This document shows positions 26,524-32,885 of a stretch of DNA of 32,885 nucleotides, piece after piece. A model generated the notes under the pieces. The model made no database searches and was not told the origin of the DNA. It saw only the letters and a program-made list of their open reading frames with translations. Position 1 is the first letter of the stretch; every line of letters begins with the position of its first letter. The stretch is from Zoogloea ramigera (GTDB lineage Bacteria; Pseudomonadota; Gammaproteobacteria; Burkholderiales; Rhodocyclaceae): the NCBI RefSeq assembly GCF_006539865.1, contig NZ_BJNV01000058.1, positions 1 to 32,885 on the forward strand, in the 5' to 3' direction. The position numbers and the translations under genes were made by a program.

Positions 26524-27224
26524 GACGACTCCTTCAGGGTCTTGCTGCGGATCGTGGCCACGTCGAAGCTGCGCTCGCCGATGGGCACCGCGAAGCCCGT
26601 GCCCTTGGGCAGGATCACACCCACCGGGCAGATGTGGGCGGCGGCGTCGGTGGCGGAGAAGTCGGTGTCGCCGAGCTGGCCGGATTCGGCATTGACCACC
26701 AGGTGCTTGCCGATGCCGCGGCCGGTGAGGGCGAACACCGACTTGCCGTCGATCTCGCGGCTGGCGCGCACGCACAGCTCGCAGAAGATGCAGCGGTTGA
26801 AGTCGAGCAGCACATCGGGGTGGCTGGCGTCGACCGGGCGGTCGGGGAAGAAGTGGCGGAAGCGCGGGGTGAGCACCTCGTATTCGTAGGCCAGGGCCTG
26901 GAGTTCGCAGTTGCCGCTTTTTTCACAGGAGGGGCAGAAGTGGTTGCCCTCGACGAACAGCATCTGCAGCAGCCCGCGGCGCTCGCCGTTGATCTCGGGG
27001 GTGTTGCTCTCGACTTCCCAGCCCTCCTTGGCGGGGGTGGCGCAGGCCGACACGTGGCGCCCGGCGGCTTTCACGACGCACAGCTTGCAGCTGCCGTGGG
27101 GCGGGAAATCCTTGTGCCAGCACAGGCTGGGGATGTAGTGACCGGCCTTGCGGGCGGCTTCGAGGATGGTCTGGCCGTCGTCGAAGGGGACGGGTTGGCC
27201 GTCGAGCAGGAACTGCTTGGTCAT
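26520..27224 (-). CDS. hoxU: NAD-reducing hydrogenase diaphorase subunit HoxU
   Basis: The 234-residue protein resembles the N-terminal part of complex I NuoG. A plant-type [2Fe-2S] site has C35, C46, C49 and C61 (L-C-W-H-K-D-F ... C-K-L-C-V ... S-A-C-A-T). A His-Cys3 [4Fe-4S] site has H95, C97, C100 and C106 (G-N-H-F-C-P-S-C-E-K-S-G-N-C). A further [4Fe-4S] site has C145, C148, C151 and C199. HoxU relays electrons between HoxF and HoxY. AAAGGTG precedes the ATG at 27224. The spacer to hoxF is 73 bases and contains a GC-rich hairpin. Confidence 0.95.
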   Translation of the reverse strand: MTKQFLLDGQPVPFDDGQTILEAARKAGHYIPSLCWHKDFPPHGSCKLCVVKAAGRHVSACATPAKEGWEVESNTPEINGERRGLLQMLFVEGNHFCPSCEKSGNCELQALAYEYEVLTPRFRHFFPDRPVDASHPDVLLDFNRCIFCELCVRASREIDGKSVFALTGRGIGKHLVVNAESGQLGDTDFSATDAAAHICPVGVILPKGTGFAVPIGERSFDVATIRSKTLKESS

Positions 27225-27248
27225 GATCAGGCACCTTTCGCGCTAGGC

Positions 27249-27270
27249 GCCGTTCCGCCGGGCGGAAGGC
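27249..27270 (-). other. GC-rich hairpin between hoxF and hoxU
   Basis: GCCGTTCCGCC and GGCGGAAGGC form a near-perfect stem with a minimal loop in the 73-base gap. No T run follows on the minus strand, so it is more likely an mRNA stability or processing element than a terminator. Only the inverted repeat itself is observed. Confidence 0.4.
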
Positions 27271-27297
27271 TGGGCCTTGGGGGGCGGCACTGCGGGC

Positions 27298-29109
27298 TCA
27301 TTTTTCGTCCTCCTCATGGGTCTTGAGGTGGGCGCCACTGTCGTCGCGGCCGGTGAGCTGGCGGGCTTCGGCGAGGGCGGCGTCGAGGTCGAAGGCGGGC
27401 TCGAAATCGAGCGACACCAGGCGCCGCTCGTAGGCGGGGCGGAATTTTTGCAAAGTGTCGATCACCGGGTTCGGGGCGGCGCTGCCGAGGCCGCAGTGGC
27501 TGGCGTTCTTGAGCAGGCGGTCGAGCCAGTCGATGTCGGCCAGGTCGGCCTGGGCGCCGTGGCCGTCGGCGAGCTTGTCCATGAAGCCCTTCAGCAGCGA
27601 GGTGCCGACCCGGCACGGGGTGCAGAAGCCGCAGCTCTCGTGGGCGAAGAAATGCACGAAGGCGCGGGCCACGTCGAAGAGGTCGCGGGTGCCGTCGAAG
27701 ATCATGAAGGCGCCGGCGGTGGGTACGTCTTCGTAGGCAATGCGGCGGTGGAATTCGTAGCCGGCCAGGCAGATGCCGGACGCGCCGCCCACCTGCACGG
27801 CCTGGGTGTCGCTGGCGCCGCAGTCTTCGAGGACGCGCGAGATCGGCACGCCGAAGGGGTATTCGTAGATGCCGGGCATCGCGCAGTCGCCGGAGATGGA
27901 GAGCAGCTTGGTGCCAGCCGACTGGGCGGTGCCGGTGGCCGCGAAGGCCTCGCCGCCGCCGAGGGCGATGAGGCAGGTCTTGGCCAGGGTCTCGACGTTG
28001 TTAACCACCGTGGGCCGCCCCAGGTAACCCTTGGTGACCGGGAAGGGCGGGCGGATGCGCGGGGTGCCGCGCTTGCCTTCGAGGGATTCGATGAGGGCGG
28101 ATTCTTCGCCGCACACGTACGCACCGGCGCCCAGGTGAATGGCGATGTCGAAGTCGAAGCCCGCCTGCCCGAGGATGCCTGTGCCGAGCAGGCCGGCGGC
28201 GCGGCGCCGGGCGAGCACGGCTTCGAGCTGCGGCAGCAGGTAGCGGTATTCGCCGCGCAGGTACAGGAAGCCCTGGCTGGCGCCCACCGCCCAGGCGGCG
28301 AGGCTCATGCCCTCGAAGACGAGGTCGGCGAAGCTGTTGAGGAGGACGCGGTCTTTAAAGGTGCCGGGTTCGCCTTCGTCGGCGTTGCAGACGATCACCT
28401 TGGGCGCGCCCGGGGCATTTTTGGCGCTGGCCCATTTGACGGCGGTGGCGAAGCCCGCCCCGCCCCGGCCGCGCAGGTTGGAGGCCTGCATCTCGGCCAG
28501 CCAGCCGTCGCGGCCGCGGGCTACGGCAGCCTGCAGTGCGGCGCCGGGGGGCATGTCGAGGCCGAGCAGCGCGTCGCGGCGGCGGATGTTGTCGTCGATC
28601 TGGAAGTATTCGGCGGGCCACAGCTCGAGCGGGCGCTGCTGGCGGATCAGCTCGGCGATCTCGTTGATGCGCCGGTGGCTGAGCTGGCCAATCGCCCGGC
28701 CATTGACGAGCATCGCCGGGCCCTGGTCGCACAGGCCGGTGCACGAGGTGGTGGTGACGCTGACGAGGCCGTCCTCGGACAGGTGGCCGGGCTCGATCCA
28801 CAGCTTGCGGCACAGGGCGTCGAGCAGCTCGGCGTTGCCGAGCATGCGGTCGGTGATGTTGTCGGAGAAGAGCACCCGGTAGCGACCGACCGGCTGCGTG
28901 TACAGAAAGCTGTAGAAACCGGCGACACCTTCGACCCGCGCCCGGGGCAGGCCGAGGGCCGCCGCGATGTGGGTGAGGGTGGCGGCGGGCAGCCAGCCTT
29001 CGATCTGCTGGGCCTGGATGAGGATCTGCAGCAGCTCGGTGGCCTGGTGGCGGTGACGCAGCAGGATGTCGTCCAGTGATGCGACGACCGATGACGGGAG
29101 CACACTCAC
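27298..29109 (-). CDS. hoxF: NAD-reducing hydrogenase diaphorase subunit HoxF
   Basis: The 603-residue protein fuses a NuoE-like thioredoxin-fold domain (about 10-155) to a NuoF-like domain (about 165-560). The NuoE-like part keeps C123 and C127 in T-S-C-T-G-L-C-D-Q-G-P. The NuoF-like part has the NADH site G-R-G-G-A-G-F at 214-220, the FMN region C-N-A-D-E-G-E-P-G-T-F-K-D-R at 241-254, and G-A-Y-V-C-G-E-E-S-A-L at 329-339. The [4Fe-4S] ligands are C493, C496 and C499 (E-S-C-G-F-C-T-P-C-R) and C539. It is the site of NAD+ reduction. The length is close to Ralstonia HoxF (about 600). The start is GTG at 29109, or in-frame GTG at 29103; GGAGGT lies at 29114-29119 on the minus strand. Confidence 0.96.
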   Translation of the reverse strand: MSVLPSSVVASLDDILLRHRHQATELLQILIQAQQIEGWLPAATLTHIAAALGLPRARVEGVAGFYSFLYTQPVGRYRVLFSDNITDRMLGNAELLDALCRKLWIEPGHLSEDGLVSVTTTSCTGLCDQGPAMLVNGRAIGQLSHRRINEIAELIRQQRPLELWPAEYFQIDDNIRRRDALLGLDMPPGAALQAAVARGRDGWLAEMQASNLRGRGGAGFATAVKWASAKNAPGAPKVIVCNADEGEPGTFKDRVLLNSFADLVFEGMSLAAWAVGASQGFLYLRGEYRYLLPQLEAVLARRRAAGLLGTGILGQAGFDFDIAIHLGAGAYVCGEESALIESLEGKRGTPRIRPPFPVTKGYLGRPTVVNNVETLAKTCLIALGGGEAFAATGTAQSAGTKLLSISGDCAMPGIYEYPFGVPISRVLEDCGASDTQAVQVGGASGICLAGYEFHRRIAYEDVPTAGAFMIFDGTRDLFDVARAFVHFFAHESCGFCTPCRVGTSLLKGFMDKLADGHGAQADLADIDWLDRLLKNASHCGLGSAAPNPVIDTLQKFRPAYERRLVSLDFEPAFDLDAALAEARQLTGRDDSGAHLKTHEEDEK

Positions 29110-29150
29110 GACGACCTCCGGCGAAAGCTGAAGACGTGCCCATTATGCAC
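29110..29150 (-). promoter_or_regulatory. hoxF promoter region
   Basis: On the minus strand a good -10 hexamer CATAAT lies at 29147-29142. It predicts a start about 25 bases before the GTG, leaving room for GGAGGT at 29119-29114. The same stretch holds a GG-N10-GC pattern (GGCACGTCTTCAGC, 29140-29127) that fits the minimal sigma54 -24/-12 layout. That would place the transcript start on the ribosome site, so it is less likely. The Ralstonia hox operon is known to use sigma54, which is why I note it. Confidence 0.35.
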
Positions 29151-29197
29151 CCGGGGCGGGGCTGAATCTTGCGCTGGATCAGAGAGTTCGGCGTGCC

Positions 29198-30613
29198 TCA
29201 GCGCAGGGTGAGCCGGCTCCCCAGGGCGAAGGCGCCGAGCTGGGCGTCCCAGCCCTGGGTGCCCTGGTCGGCGTTGGCGGGGCGGATGGCGTAGCGGGGG
29301 TCATTGGCCAGGCGCGGGTCTTCGTCCGGGAGGGCGATCAGCAGGGCGTAGGGGCCGCTGGCCAGCCCGGTTGGCAGGTCGAGGCGGCGGTTGATCTGGA
29401 TGAGCTGGCCGGGTGTCCATTGGCGGGGATCCACGTCTGCCAGCGGAATCCGGACGACTTGCCCGCTGTCTTCGTGGCGGAGCAGCAGCTGGACGGGGCG
29501 GGCGTTGTGGAGCCGGGCCCAGCCCCGATTGACCAGCTCGAGGCGCAGCCCGATGGCCTCGCCGGGGGCAGCGCTGGGGGTGTGGGCCAGGCGGATCAGC
29601 TCGAAGCGGTAGCCCAGCCGGGTGAGCACGGTGCCGAGGCAGCCCTGGGCTGCCCAGGTGTCGTGGAAGGTGGGGGTGTAGTAGTCCTCGCCGAGGTAGC
29701 TCACGTGGTATTCGGCCCCCTCGCGCAGGATGTCGGCGCAGCTGTTGCGGGCCTGGGCCGGGTCGGGTGGCTGGCAGGTTTCGCCGCCGAAGGGGGTGAC
29801 CGCGCTCAGCTGGCGGATGTAGCTGCGCTGGGGTTCGCCGTCCGGGTAGGTGCCCACGTCGGTGTCGTCGGCCAGAAAGCAGTCGTTGTGGAGGCCGATC
29901 CGGGCCTGGGGGCCGGTGCTTGTCTCCACCGCGGGCGAGGGGTACCAGCGCTGCAGGTCGGCGGGCTGGCGGAACTGCAGGCTGCGCCCGGGCGGCAGGG
30001 CGGCGAGCAGGGCGTCCCGCACCGCGAGCCGGGCGTCGGGGTCGTCCAGGCCGTTGGTGGAGTCGTGCCATTCGCCCCAGGCGCCGATGAAGCCGGCCTG
30101 CCAGTAGGCGATCACGTCGGCATTTGCGGCGAGCGTGGGGGCGAGGCGGGCGATGTGCTCATGGATGCGAACGAGGCTGGCGTCCCGTGGGTCGCTGCCG
30201 GGCGCGGCGGGGTCGTTGTAGCTGACCCGCAGCACCAGCTTGAGGCCGGCCCGGCGGACCCGGGCGAAGGCGTCGTCGAGCTGGTTCAGCAGGCTGTCCG
30301 GCAGGCTGGCGTCGCGCCAGGCGTCGAGGCGCAGCGGGGCGTAGGCGAGGCGCACGCCCGCCGCGGAGAGGGTGGCCAGCTGGCTGTCGGAGGCCGTGGC
30401 GAGGGCGTCCAGGCTGCGGGTCATGCCCCGTTCTGGGTTGGAAAAATCCAGGTCGGTGGCCGTAAAGGACACGCTGGCGTCGAGCGGCGGGGTATCGGAT
30501 GAGCCGCCGCCACCGCCGCAGGCGACCAGCAGCGCGGCCAACAGGCTCAGGCTGCGGCGCAGGAGCGGACGGCAGGGGCGGCGGGCAAGGGGCATGACGA
30601 AGTCGAAAGGCAT
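29198..30613 (-). CDS. DUF4874/DUF4832-type lipoprotein
   Basis: The 471-residue protein has a signal peptide with the lipobox L-L-V-A-C (C32) followed by a Gly/Ser spacer (G-G-G-G-G-S-S). Next comes F-S-N-P-E-R-G-M-T near residue 58, the typical DUF4874 opening. A TIM-barrel-like region includes Y-A-P-L-R-L-D-A-W, K-L-V-L-R-V-S-Y and A-Y-W-Q-A-G-F-I-G-A-W-G-E-W-H. The C-terminal part (about 230-465) fits DUF4832, ending in a beta-sandwich. These domain pairs look like glycoside-hydrolase-related barrels, but no enzyme activity is established to my knowledge. It is probably anchored in the outer membrane or faces the periplasm. The start at 30613 is preferred, though another ATG lies six codons later and no strong Shine-Dalgarno separates them. 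Confidence 0.82.
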   Translation of the reverse strand: MPFDFVMPLARRPCRPLLRRSLSLLAALLVACGGGGGSSDTPPLDASVSFTATDLDFSNPERGMTRSLDALATASDSQLATLSAAGVRLAYAPLRLDAWRDASLPDSLLNQLDDAFARVRRAGLKLVLRVSYNDPAAPGSDPRDASLVRIHEHIARLAPTLAANADVIAYWQAGFIGAWGEWHDSTNGLDDPDARLAVRDALLAALPPGRSLQFRQPADLQRWYPSPAVETSTGPQARIGLHNDCFLADDTDVGTYPDGEPQRSYIRQLSAVTPFGGETCQPPDPAQARNSCADILREGAEYHVSYLGEDYYTPTFHDTWAAQGCLGTVLTRLGYRFELIRLAHTPSAAPGEAIGLRLELVNRGWARLHNARPVQLLLRHEDSGQVVRIPLADVDPRQWTPGQLIQINRRLDLPTGLASGPYALLIALPDEDPRLANDPRYAIRPANADQGTQGWDAQLGAFALGSRLTLR

Positions 30614-30628
30614 AGGGTGCCCCCGAGT

Positions 30629-31789
30629 TTAGCCTGTCGCCGTGACCGCGCGGTGGATGCGTTGAAGCGCTTCTTCGAGGCGCTGCGGCGGGCAGCCGAA
30701 GTTGAGCCGTACGAAACCTGGCAGGCCGAAGTCCTTGCCATCCGAGAGGCCGACACCAGCGGCCTCGAAGAAGGCTGCAGCGTTGGGGACGCCCCGGGCC
30801 GCGAGCAGGCCGCGGCAGTCGATCCAGGCCAGGTAGGTGGCCTCGACCGGGGCCATGGCGAGCCCGGGCAGCTGGTTGATCACGCTGGCGACGCGGGCCG
30901 CGTTGCTGCGCAGGGTGGCCAGCAGCGCCTGCCGCCATGGGTCGCAATCGCGGTAGGCGACTTCGGCGCCGACCAGCCCGAGCACATTGACGTGGGGCAC
31001 GATGCCGGCCATGGCGCGCTTGTAGCGGGCCCGCAGCCCGGCGTCGGGGATGATCGCGAAGGCGCAGTAGAGGGCCGGGATGTTCCAGGTCTTCGAGGGC
31101 GCCATCAGGGTGATGGTGCGGCGGGCGACGGTGTCGTCCAGGGCTGCGATGGGGGTGTGCTGGGTGGTTGGGTCGAGCACCAGGCCGCAGTGGATCTCGT
31201 CGGAGCAGATGACGAGGTCGTGGCGCCCGGCGAGTTCGGCGATGCGGGTGAGCTCATCGCGGTCGAACACCCGGCCGACCGGGTTGTGGGGGTTGCACAG
31301 CATGAACAGCCGCGCCCCGTCGGCGAGGGCCGCTTCGGTGGCGGGCCAGTCCCAGCCCCAGCGCCGGCCGTCATGGACGAGGGGCGCGGTGAGCAGGCGT
31401 TGCCCGAAGTTGCCCGGTGCGTGCAGGAAGGGTGGGTACACCGGGGTGGCGGTGAAGACGCCGTCGCCAGCCTGGCCGACCGCCCGCACCGCCACGTTGA
31501 AGCCAGTGACCACGCCCGGCAGCCACACCAGCCAGTCGGGCTCGATGTGCCAGCCGTGGTCGCGGGCGATGCCGGCCTGCACGGCCTCGACAAGCGACGG
31601 CCACGGGTCGGCGTAGCCGAACACCCCGTGGGCGATGCGCGCCTGCAGGGCTTCGAGCACCGGCGGTGGCGCGGCGAAGTCCATGTCGGCCACCCACATC
31701 GGGATCACGTCGCGGCCGGCGTAGCGGCGCCACTTGATGCTGTCGCTGCCGGCGCGGTCGGGGCAGGCGGTGAAGTCGAAGGCGCTCAA
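30629..31789 (-). CDS. PatB/MalY-type cystathionine beta-lyase (PLP aminotransferase fold)
   Basis: The 386-residue PLP enzyme starts with F-D-F-T-x-C-P-D-R-A-G-S-D-S-I-K-W, a MalY/PatB hallmark, then P-M-W-V-A-D-M-D-F at 30-38. Later motifs are C-N-P-H-N-P-V-G at 165-172, D197 in C-S-D-E-I-H-C, and the PLP lysine K233 in A-P-S-K-T-W-N-I. The C-terminus has V-R-L-N-F-G-C-P. Such enzymes cleave the C-S bond of cystathionine or cysteine conjugates, giving homocysteine or thiols plus pyruvate and ammonia. The start is TTG at 31789, one base after the cysK stop, with GGAAG six bases upstream, so it is coupled to cysK. The rare start may lower its level. Confidence 0.92.
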   Translation of the reverse strand: MSAFDFTACPDRAGSDSIKWRRYAGRDVIPMWVADMDFAAPPPVLEALQARIAHGVFGYADPWPSLVEAVQAGIARDHGWHIEPDWLVWLPGVVTGFNVAVRAVGQAGDGVFTATPVYPPFLHAPGNFGQRLLTAPLVHDGRRWGWDWPATEAALADGARLFMLCNPHNPVGRVFDRDELTRIAELAGRHDLVICSDEIHCGLVLDPTTQHTPIAALDDTVARRTITLMAPSKTWNIPALYCAFAIIPDAGLRARYKRAMAGIVPHVNVLGLVGAEVAYRDCDPWRQALLATLRSNAARVASVINQLPGLAMAPVEATYLAWIDCRGLLAARGVPNAAAFFEAAGVGLSDGKDFGLPGFVRLNFGCPPQRLEEALQRIHRAVTATG

Positions 31790-31790
31790 G

Positions 31791-32723
31791 TCAGACTTCC
31801 AGATGCTGGAAGAGCACGGTGGACAGGTAGCGCTCGCCGAAGGACGGGATGATCACGACGATGAGCTTGCCGGCGTTCTCGGGGCGCTCGGCCACCTGCA
31901 GCGCCGACCACACCGCGGCGCCCGAGGAGATGCCGACCAGCAGGCCTTCTTCGCGGGCCAGGCGGCGGGCGGTGTCGAGGGCCGCGTCGTTGGGCACCTG
32001 GACGATCTCGTCGTAGACGCCGGTATTGAGGATGCCCGGCACGAAGCCGGCGCCGATGCCCTGGATCGGGTGGGGGCCGCGGTTGCCGCCGGAGAGCACC
32101 GGGCTGGCGGCGGGTTCGACGGCGATCACCTGGACGCCGGGCTTCTTCTCCTTGAGTGCCTCGCCGACGCCAGTGACGGTGCCGCCGGTGCCCACGCCGG
32201 CCACGAAGATGTCCACCTGGCCGTCGGTGTCGGCCCAGATCTCCTCGGCCGTGGTGGCGCGGTGGATGGCCGGGTTGGCGGGGTTCTCGAACTGCTGCGG
32301 GATGAAATAGCGCGGGTCGGCGGCGGCGAGCTCCTCGGCCTTCTTGACGGCGCCGGGCATGCCCTCGGCGCCGGGGGTGAGGATCAGGTCGGCGCCGTAG
32401 GCCTTGAGCAGCAGCTTGCGCTCCCGGCTCATGGTTTCGGGCATCACGAAGGCGCTCTTGTAACCGCGGGCGGCGCAGACCATCGCCAGGCCAATGCCGG
32501 TGTTGCCGGAGGTGGGCTCGAGGACGATGGTGTCGGGGGTGATCTTGCCGGCGGCCTCGGCGGCGTCGAGCATGGCCACGGCGATGCGGTCTTTAACGCT
32601 GTGGGCCGGGTTGAAGAACTCCAGCTTGAGGGCAACGGTGGCGCCGTTGGCCGGGGCGAGGCGGTTCAGCTTGACCAGCGGGGTGTTGCCGACGAGTTCG
32701 GCGACGTTGTTGGCGATGCGCAT
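31791..32723 (-). CDS. cysK: Cysteine synthase (O-acetylserine sulfhydrylase)
   Basis: The 310-residue PLP enzyme has V-G-N-T-P-L-V-K-L at 11-19, the PLP lysine K44 in H-S-V-K-D-R, and the phosphate/substrate loop T-S-G-N-T-G at 71-76. Further features are Q-Q-F-E-N-P-A-N-P near 142, G-V-G-T-G-G-T near 175, and G-I-S-S-G-A-A near 265. It makes L-cysteine from O-acetylserine and sulfide in the cytoplasm. GAAGGAG precedes the ATG at 32723. The length and P-A-H-S-V-K-D-R loop fit CysK; CysM-like activity cannot be excluded by eye. With the downstream C-S lyase it forms a sulfur amino acid unit. Confidence 0.95.
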   Translation of the reverse strand: MRIANNVAELVGNTPLVKLNRLAPANGATVALKLEFFNPAHSVKDRIAVAMLDAAEAAGKITPDTIVLEPTSGNTGIGLAMVCAARGYKSAFVMPETMSRERKLLLKAYGADLILTPGAEGMPGAVKKAEELAAADPRYFIPQQFENPANPAIHRATTAEEIWADTDGQVDIFVAGVGTGGTVTGVGEALKEKKPGVQVIAVEPAASPVLSGGNRGPHPIQGIGAGFVPGILNTGVYDEIVQVPNDAALDTARRLAREEGLLVGISSGAAVWSALQVAERPENAGKLIVVIIPSFGERYLSTVLFQHLEV

Positions 32724-32885
32724 GGGGGCTCCTTCGTGAATGGATTTCTTAAATGTATTCTAGTGCTAAAAATCCACTGCTTTTAGTCAAAAATTGAATA
32801 ATAAAATAACCCCATGCTGGGTTTTGCAGGGCTGTCAGAGCATCCCATTACACACATCTCACGCCTCCCCGAACTGCCGTGCATC
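32724..32885 (-). promoter_or_regulatory. AT-rich cysK upstream region
   Basis: The 162 bases before cysK are strongly AT-rich, unlike the rest of the window, as expected for a regulated cys promoter. On the minus strand TTGACT (32791-32786) and TAGAAT (about 32763-32758) are candidate elements, but 22 bases apart, too far for an ideal sigma70 pair. A small stem, AACCC (32808-32812) with GGGTT (32819-32823), could end a minus-strand gene lying beyond the window. CysB sites are too loose to call by eye. Confidence 0.4.

Noticed and set aside
29127-29140. Sigma54 promoter for hoxF as a firm call
   Set aside because: GG-N10-GC spacing is present but flanking bases match poorly and the implied start lies on the Shine-Dalgarno; kept only as a note.

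Overview
The window is a high-GC bacterial chromosome segment with dense coding, ATGA stop/start overlaps and strong Shine-Dalgarno sites. The uvrA-MFS-ssb block, the hoxFUYHW-type soluble NiFe hydrogenase operon and the overall gene style suggest a betaproteobacterium, probably Rhodocyclales-like (Thauera/Azoarcus/Zoogloea relatives). That assignment is inference from gene content; no rRNA or tRNA is present to settle it.

Left part (1-6779, + strand): the end of an RND efflux adaptor, a complete heavy-metal-type RND pump and a small exported partner form one overlapping operon. A 91-bp REP/BIME-like palindrome follows, then a patatin-like lipase and an azlCD branched-chain amino acid exporter pair.

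Accessory island (about 6780-9480): base composition falls and ordinary coding stops. It holds a roughly 370-bp field of CGTGAT/ATCACG hexamers in both orientations, a small frame-broken coding remnant, a 532-residue protein with a C-terminal HEPN RNase-type motif (RNLILH), and three consecutive stem-loops. This is the most likely place for an undescribed, possibly defence-related, system.

Middle (9483-18692): a minus-strand run reads uvrA, a DUF1186/SEC-C protein, a YceH-family protein, lgt, an OYE-family reductase and a lipoprotein. Divergent from uvrA are an MFS transporter and ssb, closed by a perfect bidirectional terminator.

18734-23881: a sodium:alanine symporter with a small overlapping upstream ORF, a glycerate kinase, an unusual response regulator with an N-terminal excisionase-type helix-turn-helix and a C-terminal receiver domain, an AT-rich spacer, and an orphan protein that converges on the hydrogenase operon.

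23871-29109 (minus strand): hoxF-hoxU-hoxY-hoxH-hoxW. HoxFU is the NADH-oxidoreductase module, HoxYH the NiFe hydrogenase module, and HoxW the protease that removes the HoxH C-terminal extension. Together they would couple H2 oxidation to NAD+ reduction in the cytoplasm. No hyp maturation genes are in view, so they must lie elsewhere.

Right end (29198-32885, minus strand): a DUF4874/DUF4832-type lipoprotein, then cysK followed one base later by a PatB/MalY-type C-S lyase that starts with TTG. This is a small sulfur amino acid operon.
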